Shown: positions 26,147 through 33,616 of the stretch, piece by piece
How positions within the stretch are numbered: the stretch's first letter is position 1
Layout: every line of letters starts with the position of its first letter
DNA from: UBA7703 sp034926785
GTDB taxonomy: Bacteria > Bacillota > Clostridia > Christensenellales > CAG-138
Direction: 5' to 3'
NCBI GenBank assembly: GCA_034926785.1
Contig: JAYFQU010000037.1
Location: forward strand, 68,852-132,851
DNA length: 64,000 nt
Notes under the pieces: generated by a model
Told to the model about the DNA's origin: nothing
What the model saw: the letters and a program-made list of their open reading frames with translations, nothing else
The model's database searches: none
Program-made: the position numbers and the translations under genes

Positions 26147-27220
26147 TCAGTCCGATTCCTTGGAAAGCATTTCACTCCGCTCGGCAAGGATTAGTGCGTC
26201 GATCAGCTCATCCATATCCCCGTCCAGAAATGCTTCTAGCTTATAGAGCGTAACGCCGATCCGATGATCCGTCACGCGCCCCTGCGGAAAATTATAGGTG
26301 CGGATGCGCTCGCTGCGATCGCCGGAGCCAATCTGGCTTTTTCTTGCGCCGGCGCGCTCCGCGTCCTGCTTACTCTGATAATAGTCATAAAGCCGGCTCT
26401 TGAGCACGCGCATAGCTTGTTCCTTGTTTTTAAGCTGCGATTTTTCGTCCTGGCAAGACACAACCATCCCCGTCGGAAGGTGCGTGATGCGAATGGCGGA
26501 CTCCGTCTTGTTGACGTGCTGCCCGCCCGCGCCGCTGGAACGGTAGGTGTCGATTCTCAGGTCGCCGTCCTTGATCTCAATCTGAACGTCATCTATCTCC
26601 GGCAAAACGGCAACCGTGGCCGCGCTTGTATGGATGCGCCCCTGCGATTCCGTCTCCGGTACGCGCTGCACGCGATGAACCCCGCTTTCAAACTTCAGCC
26701 TGCTGAATGCGCCTCGCTTGCCGCCGATTGACAGAACAACCTCCTTTACCCCGCCCATATCGGTGAGGTTGCTGGAAAGATATTCCACCTTGTATCCGTT
26801 TCGTTCGGCATAGCGCAGATACATGCGCAGTAAATCCGCGCCAAAGAGGGAAGCTTCGTCCCCGCCCGTTCCCGCGCGAACCTCCAGAATAACATCTTTG
26901 TCGTCGTTGGGATCCTTTGGCAGGAGCAGCATATGAATCTGTTCGTCCAACGACTGAAGCTTTGATTCGAGCTCTTCGATCTCCGCGTGTACCAGTTCCT
27001 TCATTTCGGCTTCGAGGCGGTCATTCAGCATTGCTTGGCAGGTTGCGAGCGCCCCTTCCGCCGCTTTGTATTCCTCATAGGCCGCGACAATCTCTTCCAG
27101 CGAAGCTCGCTCCTTCACCATTTCGCGCCATTGGTCGCGGTCGTTCATCGCGTCCGGCGCTGCGAGCTGCTCTGAGAGAAAGTCAAAGCGCAGTTTAATC
27201 CCTTGTAGTTTGTCGGTCAT
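26147..27220 (-). CDS. prfA: peptide chain release factor 1
   Basis: RF1 reads UAA and UAG stop codons and triggers peptide release. The 357-aa protein has the GGQ motif in SSGAGGQHVNKTESA near residue 225, the tip that enters the peptidyl transferase centre, and an RF1-like PxT-region before it. The GGQ glutamine is the target of PrmC, encoded upstream. The ATG at 27220 has GGAGG 5 bases upstream; nine residues of the longer reading are dropped. Confidence 0.97.
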   Translation of the reverse strand: MTDKLQGIKLRFDFLSEQLAAPDAMNDRDQWREMVKERASLEEIVAAYEEYKAAEGALATCQAMLNDRLEAEMKELVHAEIEELESKLQSLDEQIHMLLLPKDPNDDKDVILEVRAGTGGDEASLFGADLLRMYLRYAERNGYKVEYLSSNLTDMGGVKEVVLSIGGKRGAFSRLKFESGVHRVQRVPETESQGRIHTSAATVAVLPEIDDVQIEIKDGDLRIDTYRSSGAGGQHVNKTESAIRITHLPTGMVVSCQDEKSQLKNKEQAMRVLKSRLYDYYQSKQDAERAGARKSQIGSGDRSERIRTYNFPQGRVTDHRIGVTLYKLEAFLDGDMDELIDALILAERSEMLSKESD

Positions 27221-27330
27221 TGTACCTCCGCTGTGCGGGCCGAACAAAATTTGCTTTATCCCATATCCGTCCGCAAAGTTCCTCTTTCAGACGGATCGGA
27301 AATGCCTTTTCAGCCTTCTGTTTACCGTCG

Positions 27331-28152
27331 TTATGGCTCTATTACCAGAACGCGATCATTTCCACATAAATCCTTTAACACGCTTGTCTTCGCATCAAAC
27401 AGCGCCGCAGCAGCCTTCGCCTGTGTGCTGCCGATTTCCAGAAGAAGCGTACCGTCCTTGTTGAGGTGCTTTTGATACGTTTTAGCGATGGCGCGGTAAA
27501 AGTCCAGTCCGTCTTCTCCGCCAAAGAGCGCCATCTTCGGCTCAAAGGAAACCTCTCTTTGCAGTGCATCCATATCCGCTTGAGAAAGATAGGGGGGGTT
27601 GCAAGCAATCAGGTCATAAGACTGGGTTACGGATGCAAACAGATCGCTCAGCTTCAGCGATATCTGCACCTCGTTCAGATCCGCGTTTTCCTGCACAAGC
27701 GACAGCGCATCCTGGCTGATATCCGCCGCTGTGACGGCTATGCCGCCCAGCTTCGCAATGGATATACCGATGCATCCGCTGCCCGCGCATAGATCGAGGC
27801 AGGTTCGATATCCGCGCTCTTGAATCAGCTTCAATGCAGTTTCACAGAGCAGTTCCGTGTCCTGCCTCGGAATCAGCGCCCGGCTGTCCACATAAAACGG
27901 CAAGCCCATAAACGACCATTCGCCGAGGATGTATTGCAGCGGTTCTCCGGCTACTCTGCGCTCCAGCATCTCGCCAACCACCGCAATCTGCTCCTCGTCC
28001 GCCTGAACCCATGTGTGCACCATCAGTGCGGCGGGCTCCACCCCAATCACCGCGGAAACAATCAGCTTCGCCTGCTGCGCCGCCTCTTCACCCGCAACGG
28101 GCTCCAGGCGGAGTTGAGCAAGCCTTACAAGTTCCGTTACGGACATGGTCAC
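27331..28152 (-). CDS. prmC: release factor N5-glutamine methyltransferase
   Basis: PrmC methylates the GGQ glutamine of RF1 and RF2, using S-adenosylmethionine. The protein has an N-terminal helical domain, the SAM-binding motif DLCAGSGCIGIS near residue 117 and the catalytic NPPY motif (IACNPPYLSQ) near residue 184. A GTG at 28152 is taken as start because AGGAG lies 10 bases upstream, inside the end of the DUF1385 gene; an ATG at 28146 is possible. It lies upstream of its target prfA, the usual order. Length is about 273 aa. Confidence 0.94.
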   Translation of the reverse strand: MTMSVTELVRLAQLRLEPVAGEEAAQQAKLIVSAVIGVEPAALMVHTWVQADEEQIAVVGEMLERRVAGEPLQYILGEWSFMGLPFYVDSRALIPRQDTELLCETALKLIQERGYRTCLDLCAGSGCIGISIAKLGGIAVTAADISQDALSLVQENADLNEVQISLKLSDLFASVTQSYDLIACNPPYLSQADMDALQREVSFEPKMALFGGEDGLDFYRAIAKTYQKHLNKDGTLLLEIGSTQAKAAAALFDAKTSVLKDLCGNDRVLVIEP

Positions 28153-28153
28153 A

Positions 28154-29149
28154 TTAATCAGACTCCTTTGTTTGTGCCGGAGACTCGTTGGCCACGCTTT
28201 CCGGCGCCGCATCGTTCACTGCTTGCAGATCAGGAATTACTCCATCGTTGATAGCGAGGTTAAAGGCCGCAATCGCAACCTCCACCATCGCGGGTTCCGG
28301 CTCTCTCGTGGTTAAATACTGCAGCCCCATGCCCGGCGCGCGGATGATACGCGCCCAGATTGCGTCCGATGCGGCGGCGAGCTTCAGCACCTCATAGGCA
28401 AGCCCGGCGACCAGCGGCAGGAAAATCAGGCGCGTCAGCATGCGTAGAAAGATATTCTCCGCATAGGGCAGCATCGCAAAAAACAGGATAGAAACCGCCA
28501 TCACAAGGAAGAGATAGTTCGTGCCGCACCGCGCATGTAAGCGGGAGTATTGCATCGCGCTTTCGGGTGTTAACGGTGCTTCATGTTCATAGCAGGCAAT
28601 GGTTTTATGCTCCGCGCCGTGATACATATAGACGCGCCGGATATCCTTCATCATGGAAATTGCCGAGATATATCCAAGAAAGATCAGCAGCCGTACAAAG
28701 CCTTCCACAAGGCTCTTCCAGATGCGCGGGGTCGCCGCATCCCAGCGAATCAACTGCGTCGCAAGCGATGGAAGCAGAACAAACAGTCCAACGGCAAGCA
28801 CAACAGCCAGAACAACCGCAACGACGATTGCAATGTCCATTACATCCCTGCCGGTTTTCTTGGCGAGCCACTTTTCAAAGCGGCTCGGCTCCTCTTCGAT
28901 CGCCTCGCCATAAAGCTCCGCCGAGCGGGTCATCATCTTCATGCCAGTGGAAAGAGAGTCGACAAATGCGACCACTCCGCGCACAACCGGCCACTTTAAG
29001 ACAGGATTTTTCCCGCTCTCCTTCTTTGGCGTGTATTCTGTTTCTATGGTACCGTCAGCCTTGCGAACCGCCAGCGCAATACCACCGCTCATCGTGCGCA
29101 TCATTACGCCTTCCATCACCGCCTGGCCGCCGACCGAGCATCTCTTCAT
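28154..29149 (-). CDS. DUF1385 family membrane protein (YqhQ-like)
   Basis: DUF1385 proteins are membrane proteins of uncertain role, annotated as putative metal-dependent enzymes. Recognisable are the N-terminal GGQAVMEGVMMR motif, YHGAEHKTIACYEHE near residue 178 (three His and one Cys, a likely metal site) and the SRLHARCGTNYLF motif. At least four hydrophobic segments lie between residues 108-165 and 210-245. The C-terminal tail is Ala/Glu/Ser-rich. In many Firmicutes this gene lies between rpmE and prmC, as here. The function is not known. Confidence 0.87.
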   Translation of the reverse strand: MKRCSVGGQAVMEGVMMRTMSGGIALAVRKADGTIETEYTPKKESGKNPVLKWPVVRGVVAFVDSLSTGMKMMTRSAELYGEAIEEEPSRFEKWLAKKTGRDVMDIAIVVAVVLAVVLAVGLFVLLPSLATQLIRWDAATPRIWKSLVEGFVRLLIFLGYISAISMMKDIRRVYMYHGAEHKTIACYEHEAPLTPESAMQYSRLHARCGTNYLFLVMAVSILFFAMLPYAENIFLRMLTRLIFLPLVAGLAYEVLKLAAASDAIWARIIRAPGMGLQYLTTREPEPAMVEVAIAAFNLAINDGVIPDLQAVNDAAPESVANESPAQTKESD

Positions 29150-29303
29150 TCCGGTTTGTTCCCCTTGCTTTGCTTTTCATGCATACAAATTCTGGCTTCG
29201 CTCCCCCAATGCAACGGATTGGAGTCGCGATTTTGCAGCCGTTCGCTCGTTTGCCTGCATGGTTCGGACTATTGTATCATAAGCGAAATACCGCGGGCAA
29301 GAA

Positions 29304-29334
29304 AAAACCTCCCCCTATGAAAGGGAAGGTTTTC
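29304..29334 (-). terminator. terminator downstream of rpmE
   Basis: An AAACCTTCCC-type arm and its partner form a stem on the minus strand, followed by TTTTTTC. The 192-base gap between rpmE and the DUF1385 gene holds this stem and nothing else recognised. Confidence 0.65.
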
Positions 29335-29341
29335 ACGTTTC

Positions 29342-29539
29342 TTACAGACCGTAACGCTTTTTGAAACGGTCAACACGTCCGCCGCTGTCCACAAGCTTTT
29401 GTTTGCCGGTGAAAAACGGATGGCACTTGCTGCAAATTTCAACGGACAGTTCCTCTTTTGTGGAACCGGCTTTGAAGGTCTCGCCGCAAGCACAGCGAAC
29501 GGTCGCTTCGCCATATTTCGGATGAATATCCTTCTTCAT
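29342..29539 (-). CDS. rpmE: 50S ribosomal protein L31, zinc-binding form
   Basis: L31 bridges the two ribosomal subunits. The 65-aa protein starts MKKDIHPKYGEA and has the zinc ligands CAC (17 residues in) and CSKC further on, so it is the zinc-containing C+ form. GGAG lies 9 bases upstream of the ATG. rho-rpmE order is conserved; the two are separated by 114 bases. Confidence 0.97.
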   Translation of the reverse strand: MKKDIHPKYGEATVRCACGETFKAGSTKEELSVEICSKCHPFFTGKQKLVDSGGRVDRFKKRYGL

Positions 29540-29653
29540 GCTTGATCACTCCTTTAAAACACTACCATTGGCAATTATAGCGATAAACATCTTAAAAATC
29601 AATAGTTTTTTGAATATTTACCGCGACTTGCGCCGCAATATTCGGGCAAATGC

Positions 29654-31555
29654 CTATTTTCCAAAACGGCTTGTAGACATCGTCGTATATCCGTCCTTCT
29701 CATAGATGCCAACCCAGTCCTTCAACCGTTGGAGAAACTCCTCGTTGTTGTTGGTTTTTTCGAGCATACTGATGAGATGCTCCGTAACATCCGCAGGGTT
29801 GCCGCCGGAGAGAACGCGGCGGATGGTCCGCACCGCTTCGAGTTCCTCCGTGGAAAGCAGCAAATCCTCTCTTCGCGTACCGGATTTATAGATATCAATG
29901 GCCGGGAAAATTCTGCGTTCGCTGAGCTTACGATCCAGATGGATCTCCATGTTCCCCGTGCCCTTGAACTCCTCGTAAACCATATCGTCCATACGGCTGC
30001 CGGTCTCCGTCAGCGCGGTTGCGATGATGGTCAGACTGCCGCCGTTTTCAATCTTTCTCGCCGCGCCAAAGAAACGTTTGGGCTTATGCAGCGCGCCCGG
30101 ATCCATACCGCCGGAGAGCGTCCGCCCCGTCGGCGGAATCGTCAGGTTATAGGCGCGCGCAAGCCGCGTGAGGCTGTCAAGCAGAATGACGACATCCTTA
30201 CCCATCTCGACGAGGCGCATCGCGCGCTCCTGCACCATCTCGGCAACGCGGGTATGATGCTCCGGCAGCTCGTCGAACGTAGAATACAGCACTTCCCCCT
30301 TAATGGAGCGCTGCATATCCGTTACCTCTTCCGGGCGTTCGTCAATCAGCAGAACGATCAGGTGAGAATCCGGATAGTTGGTGGAGATTCCGTTTGCAAT
30401 GCTCTTAAGCAGCGTGGTTTTGCCCGCCTTGGGCTGGGAGACGATCATCGCGCGCTGCCCTTTTCCAACAGGCGCGATCAGGTCGATCAACCGTATTGCG
30501 AGGCTATTGTTGCCAGGAAGTTCAAGCGTATAACGCTCATACGGGAAGACGGGAACAAGCTCTTCAAACGGCTTTCTCTCCACGATGCTCTCCGGCGTCT
30601 CGCCATTGACCGCCGTGATGTAGAGAAGCGCCAGAAATCGCTCGCCCTCCTTGGAAGGACGCGTTTTCCCCGTAACCATGTCGCCCGTGCGCAGGCCGAA
30701 CCGACGAATCTGCGCGATGGAAACATAGACGTCATGCTGCCCCGAAAGGTAGTTTTCGCTTCTTAAGAAGCCATACCCATCCGGCAGAACCTCCAGCACG
30801 CCCTCCGCGTCCCCGCAGTCGCCAGTCTGCAAAATTTCAGGAACGGCGGGATTGCTGGTGCCGTAATCCTTATTAAAATAGCCGTCCGGATTGCGCTGGC
30901 GAAACCGCTGATCGGCATCGGCGCCGGCCTGATCCGCGCCAAACCCACCGGGTTGATATCCGCTCTGCTGATAGCCGCCCTGCTGATAGCTGGCGCCCGC
31001 CTGATATCCGCCTTGCTGGTAATTATTCTGCTGATAGTTATTGCGTTGATATCCGTTGTTTTGCGAATATCCACCCTGCTGCTGATAGCCGCCGGCCTGA
31101 TATCCGCCCTGCTGATACCCGCCGCTCTGCGGATAGCCGCTTTGTTGATTATATCCCTGTTGATAACCGCCTTGAGGAGAATACTGCCTTCTTTGGTATC
31201 CGCTTTGCTGCGGACGATTATTATCATAATACGGCTTGTTCTGTTGATATGGCCTTGGCGTATACCCCGAGCGGCGGTAACCGCCGTCCATCTCCTGCTG
31301 CAAGGCGCGCTCCCGCATCTCCTCGCCGCCTTCCATAGGCCGCGCAGCTTCTTCTGTCTGCGGCTGCGTTTCAAATGATTCATCCCGCGATTCCTGCTCG
31401 CCGGAGGATGAAAAATCGGGAGGCACCGTGCCGCCCGCCATAATGATCTCAACAAGCTCGCCTTTTCGATATTTTGTTAAGGATTTTACACCCTGCAGTC
31501 TTGCAATCTCACGCAAGTCTCCAAGGCTTTTCTCCTCCAGCTGTTCTTTGTTCAA
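29654..31555 (-). CDS. rho: transcription termination factor Rho with a Tyr/Gln/Gly-rich insert
   Basis: Rho is the hexameric RNA helicase that terminates transcription. The protein has an N-terminal Rho_N helix-extended-helix domain (LGDLREIARLQG), a long low-complexity region at about residues 93-204, then the OSFD-like RNA-binding domain (GDAEGVLEVLPDGYGFLR), the ATPase with Walker A QPKAGKTT and the DSLTRLARAYN Q-loop region. The insert holds about twenty tyrosines in repeats such as GGYQQ and is predicted to be disordered. At 633 aa it is about 200 residues longer than E. coli Rho. I start at the TTG at 31555 (GAGGAG 7 bases upstream) rather than the GTG at 31573. A strong promoter lies at 31640-31668. 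Confidence 0.96.
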   Translation of the reverse strand: MNKEQLEEKSLGDLREIARLQGVKSLTKYRKGELVEIIMAGGTVPPDFSSSGEQESRDESFETQPQTEEAARPMEGGEEMRERALQQEMDGGYRRSGYTPRPYQQNKPYYDNNRPQQSGYQRRQYSPQGGYQQGYNQQSGYPQSGGYQQGGYQAGGYQQQGGYSQNNGYQRNNYQQNNYQQGGYQAGASYQQGGYQQSGYQPGGFGADQAGADADQRFRQRNPDGYFNKDYGTSNPAVPEILQTGDCGDAEGVLEVLPDGYGFLRSENYLSGQHDVYVSIAQIRRFGLRTGDMVTGKTRPSKEGERFLALLYITAVNGETPESIVERKPFEELVPVFPYERYTLELPGNNSLAIRLIDLIAPVGKGQRAMIVSQPKAGKTTLLKSIANGISTNYPDSHLIVLLIDERPEEVTDMQRSIKGEVLYSTFDELPEHHTRVAEMVQERAMRLVEMGKDVVILLDSLTRLARAYNLTIPPTGRTLSGGMDPGALHKPKRFFGAARKIENGGSLTIIATALTETGSRMDDMVYEEFKGTGNMEIHLDRKLSERRIFPAIDIYKSGTRREDLLLSTEELEAVRTIRRVLSGGNPADVTEHLISMLEKTNNNEEFLQRLKDWVGIYEKDGYTTMSTSRFGK

Positions 31556-31639
31556 TTGTAAGCTCCTCTCCACGGTAAAACAATCTACCTGTTAACGAAA
31601 TCAAGAAGTATGATTCGATGTGACCTCTTGGATGAAGAA

Positions 31640-31668
31640 ATCATATCGTCGGGCGGTGTTTTTGTCAA
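31640..31668 (-). promoter_or_regulatory. promoter of rho
   Basis: A perfect TTGACA (31663-31668), 17-base spacer and TATGAT (31640-31645) on the minus strand. The leader to the TTG start is about 75-80 bases. Confidence 0.8.
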
Positions 31669-31860
31669 TATGCGCCACTCTTTTTTCACAACAGGACTTG
31701 CAATTTGAACAGATATTGCCTGCCTTTTTCCAAGGCTAGCAATTTGCAACCAACATTGCTATGCAACTTTGTTGCAATATGTAACAATATTTAAGTAACA
31801 GTATTCAAACATTCGCGATTCCTATCTGTCCGCTGCCATCACTGCCTTGGCGGCACGCGC
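31669..31860. other. non-coding region upstream of rho with repeated TTGCAA words
   Basis: This AT-rich stretch contains TTGCAA at 31698-31703, 31744-31749 and 31772-31777. The last two, extended to TTGCAAC and GTTGCAA, form a 7-bp inverted repeat around a 20-base centre. A further imperfect stem lies at 31716-31742. No reading frame is supported. It could hold regulatory sites for rho or for the divergent transcript. Confidence 0.5.
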
Positions 31861-31906
31861 CGTATATCAAACGTTACAATGCGAATTGCTATTTTAAATA
31901 GATGCG

Positions 31907-31996
31907 GCGGGATCGAATGTGTGAGCGTTTTTTGCGCATGGTTGAGAAGGAATCTATTCATTACAAGCTGTCGATCGCCGGTTCCGGCGATTTTTG
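31907..31996 (+). ncRNA. candidate small transcript upstream of divIC
   Basis: A perfect 8-bp GC-rich stem (31974-31991) followed by TTTTT is a good plus-strand terminator with no gene in front of it. A weak promoter pair, GTTACA (31873-31878), 16 bases, TAAATA (31895-31900), would give an RNA of about 90 nt. It also contains a 30-codon reading frame (31918-32010) without a strong ribosome binding site, which runs past the terminator. The RNA is a guess from these signals only. Confidence 0.25.
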
Positions 31997-32165
31997 TGGA
32001 GTAGGCTGAAGCAGCGCTCGACGCTCCGGTGTTTTGCGCGCGGCTGCGGTCATCCTCACCTTAGTATCCGGTTGATTTTGATGGAAAAGCAAAAGCATTT
32101 TCACTTTCGTGTTACTATTTTGAAAACCTGTTGTGCCATATCTTTTATTTTTGCTTCACTTATGC

Positions 32166-32171
32166 TAAGAT
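32166..32171 (+). promoter_or_regulatory. extended -10 element directly in front of the DivIC start
   Basis: TGCTAAGAT contains an extended -10 (TAAGAT with upstream TG). Its predicted start point, about 7 bases downstream, coincides with the ATG at 32179. Confidence 0.4.
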
Positions 32172-32178
32172 ACACACC

Positions 32179-32634
32179 ATGGCAAATAGACCCACAGAAC
32201 GAATTGAACATGTGCCGACCGGATTTCGCATTCGATCGCGCTACTTAATACTCTTTTTTATCCTTGTGTTTTTTGTGCTCGGCGGCGTTTATCTATCACA
32301 GCAAACAAAGCTGGAAAGCATCGCGAGCAAAAAGGTTGAACTGCAAACGCAGCTTGACTCCCTAAAGGTTGAAGAAGAGCGGTTGGATCGTATGTTGGAA
32401 TACATGCGAACCACCGATTATATGATTCAATATGCCCGCGAAAAGCTGGGATATGTTTTTGAAGGCGACTGGAAATTTTATGACGATTCCGCCGCTGCCG
32501 CTTCCACGCCAAAGTATGCGGATACTCCAACGCCGCTGCCTTCCCTAACCACTCCGTCGCCCAAACCAACAACTGCGCCAACGCCGCTGCCGACCTCACC
32601 GCCAGACATCGCGGTGGTTACGCTTGCGCCATGA
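32179..32634 (+). CDS. septum formation initiator (DivIC/FtsB family)
   Basis: DivIC/FtsB proteins are small bitopic membrane proteins of the division complex. The product has a charged cytoplasmic N-terminus, one membrane segment (about residues 22-42), a coiled coil (residues 45-80, KLESIASKKVELQTQLDSL) and the conserved ARxKLGYVFEGD motif after it. The last 45 residues are Thr/Pro/Ser-rich, an unusual tail for this family. The ATG at 32179 starts the family-like region, but it has no Shine-Dalgarno sequence; the longer reading from 32131 adds an unsupported hydrophobic stretch. The stop overlaps the start of the Ppx/GppA gene (ATGA). Confidence 0.82.
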   Translation: MANRPTERIEHVPTGFRIRSRYLILFFILVFFVLGGVYLSQQTKLESIASKKVELQTQLDSLKVEEERLDRMLEYMRTTDYMIQYAREKLGYVFEGDWKFYDDSAAAASTPKYADTPTPLPSLTTPSPKPTTAPTPLPTSPPDIAVVTLAP

Positions 32635-33554
32635 AACTACTCGTCTTTGATATCGGCAGCAACTCTGTCCGCACCGCGCGCCTGACCACAGACGCTTTGG
32701 GGCAGCCGCAGCTTGGCGCAAAGCACGTTTACACCACGCGCCTTGCCGAGGGACTTGCGGAGAGCAAGCTGCTATCCCAGGCCCGTATGCTGCAATCCCT
32801 GCTCGTGATTCGTTCGGTACATGCCGAACTTGCACCGCAGGGTTTTTTGTCGTATGCCTATGCGACGAGTGCTGTACGGGATGCGGTAAACGGGCAATCG
32901 TTCCTCACTTCGGTTGAGGATATCATTGGAAACGGTCATGCGCGCGTTCTAACCGGGCCGGAAGAGGCAGCGTTCGCCCAGCAGGGCGCCGACCCCGAAG
33001 GCGGTCACACCATTATCGACATCGGCGGCGGAAGCACGCAGATCGTCCGCGCTGCCTCAAGGGAGAGCTGGCCGATCGGCTGCGTCCGCGCAAAGGATCT
33101 CGCGCCATATGACGATTTGGTGATGATTACCGATGCGCTCTATCCAATTCTTTCCGGATTGTTCGGTCCTGTGGCAGACGATCACCCAGATCGTTCGCGA
33201 TCCGGCGAAAGGCAGCGACTATCCGAAGAACTCCTCGGCGTTGGCGGAACCATCACAACGCTTGCGTTGCTTTGCGAAGGGCAAACCGAGTTCATCCCCT
33301 GGCAGGGTGGCAAACGCATTGAGCTATTCGCGCTGCGCGCCGTTTTAAGCGCGCTCAGCGGCATGGGAGACCCGGAACGTTCCCGCGTCCCCCTCTTAAA
33401 GGATCGTCATGATGTCATCCTGCACGGCGGAGTGATCCTCCAATATTTAATGGAACGGTTACAAAGCACGCGCATTCTCGCAACGCTTTCGGACGGATTG
33501 GACGGATATGCGCTGCACTTGTTTCAAACGCTTTCCGGCCAACTTAAACCGTAA
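32631..33554 (+). CDS. Ppx/GppA phosphatase family protein
   Basis: The family includes exopolyphosphatase and guanosine pentaphosphate phosphohydrolase, both of the actin-like ATPase fold. The motifs are VFDIGSNSVRTAR at the start, ATSAVRDAVN near residue 82, TGPEEAAFA and the second phosphate loop IIDIGGGSTQIV near residue 126. The 307-aa length is that of the short, single-module form. Whether it acts on polyphosphate or (p)ppGpp cannot be told. The pairing of this gene directly behind divIC is common in Clostridia. A terminator follows. Confidence 0.87.
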   Translation: MKLLVFDIGSNSVRTARLTTDALGQPQLGAKHVYTTRLAEGLAESKLLSQARMLQSLLVIRSVHAELAPQGFLSYAYATSAVRDAVNGQSFLTSVEDIIGNGHARVLTGPEEAAFAQQGADPEGGHTIIDIGGGSTQIVRAASRESWPIGCVRAKDLAPYDDLVMITDALYPILSGLFGPVADDHPDRSRSGERQRLSEELLGVGGTITTLALLCEGQTEFIPWQGGKRIELFALRAVLSALSGMGDPERSRVPLLKDRHDVILHGGVILQYLMERLQSTRILATLSDGLDGYALHLFQTLSGQLKP

Positions 33555-33561
33555 AACAAAC

Positions 33562-33600
33562 AACAGCGGCGCTTTTGACAGAAGCACCGCTGTTTTGCAT
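33562..33600. terminator. terminator between the convergent ppx-like and htrA genes
   Basis: An AACAGCGG-type arm at 33562-33573 pairs with AAGCACCGCTGTT (33582-33594, one bulge) and is followed by TTTTGCATTTT. A-rich sequence on the other side allows use in both directions. Confidence 0.75.
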
Positions 33601-33616
33601 TTTGGATTTATTGTTG

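Noticed and set aside
31918..32010. A 30-codon plus-strand frame upstream of divIC
   Set aside because: It lacks a good ribosome binding site and runs across a terminator stem; a peptide is less likely than chance.
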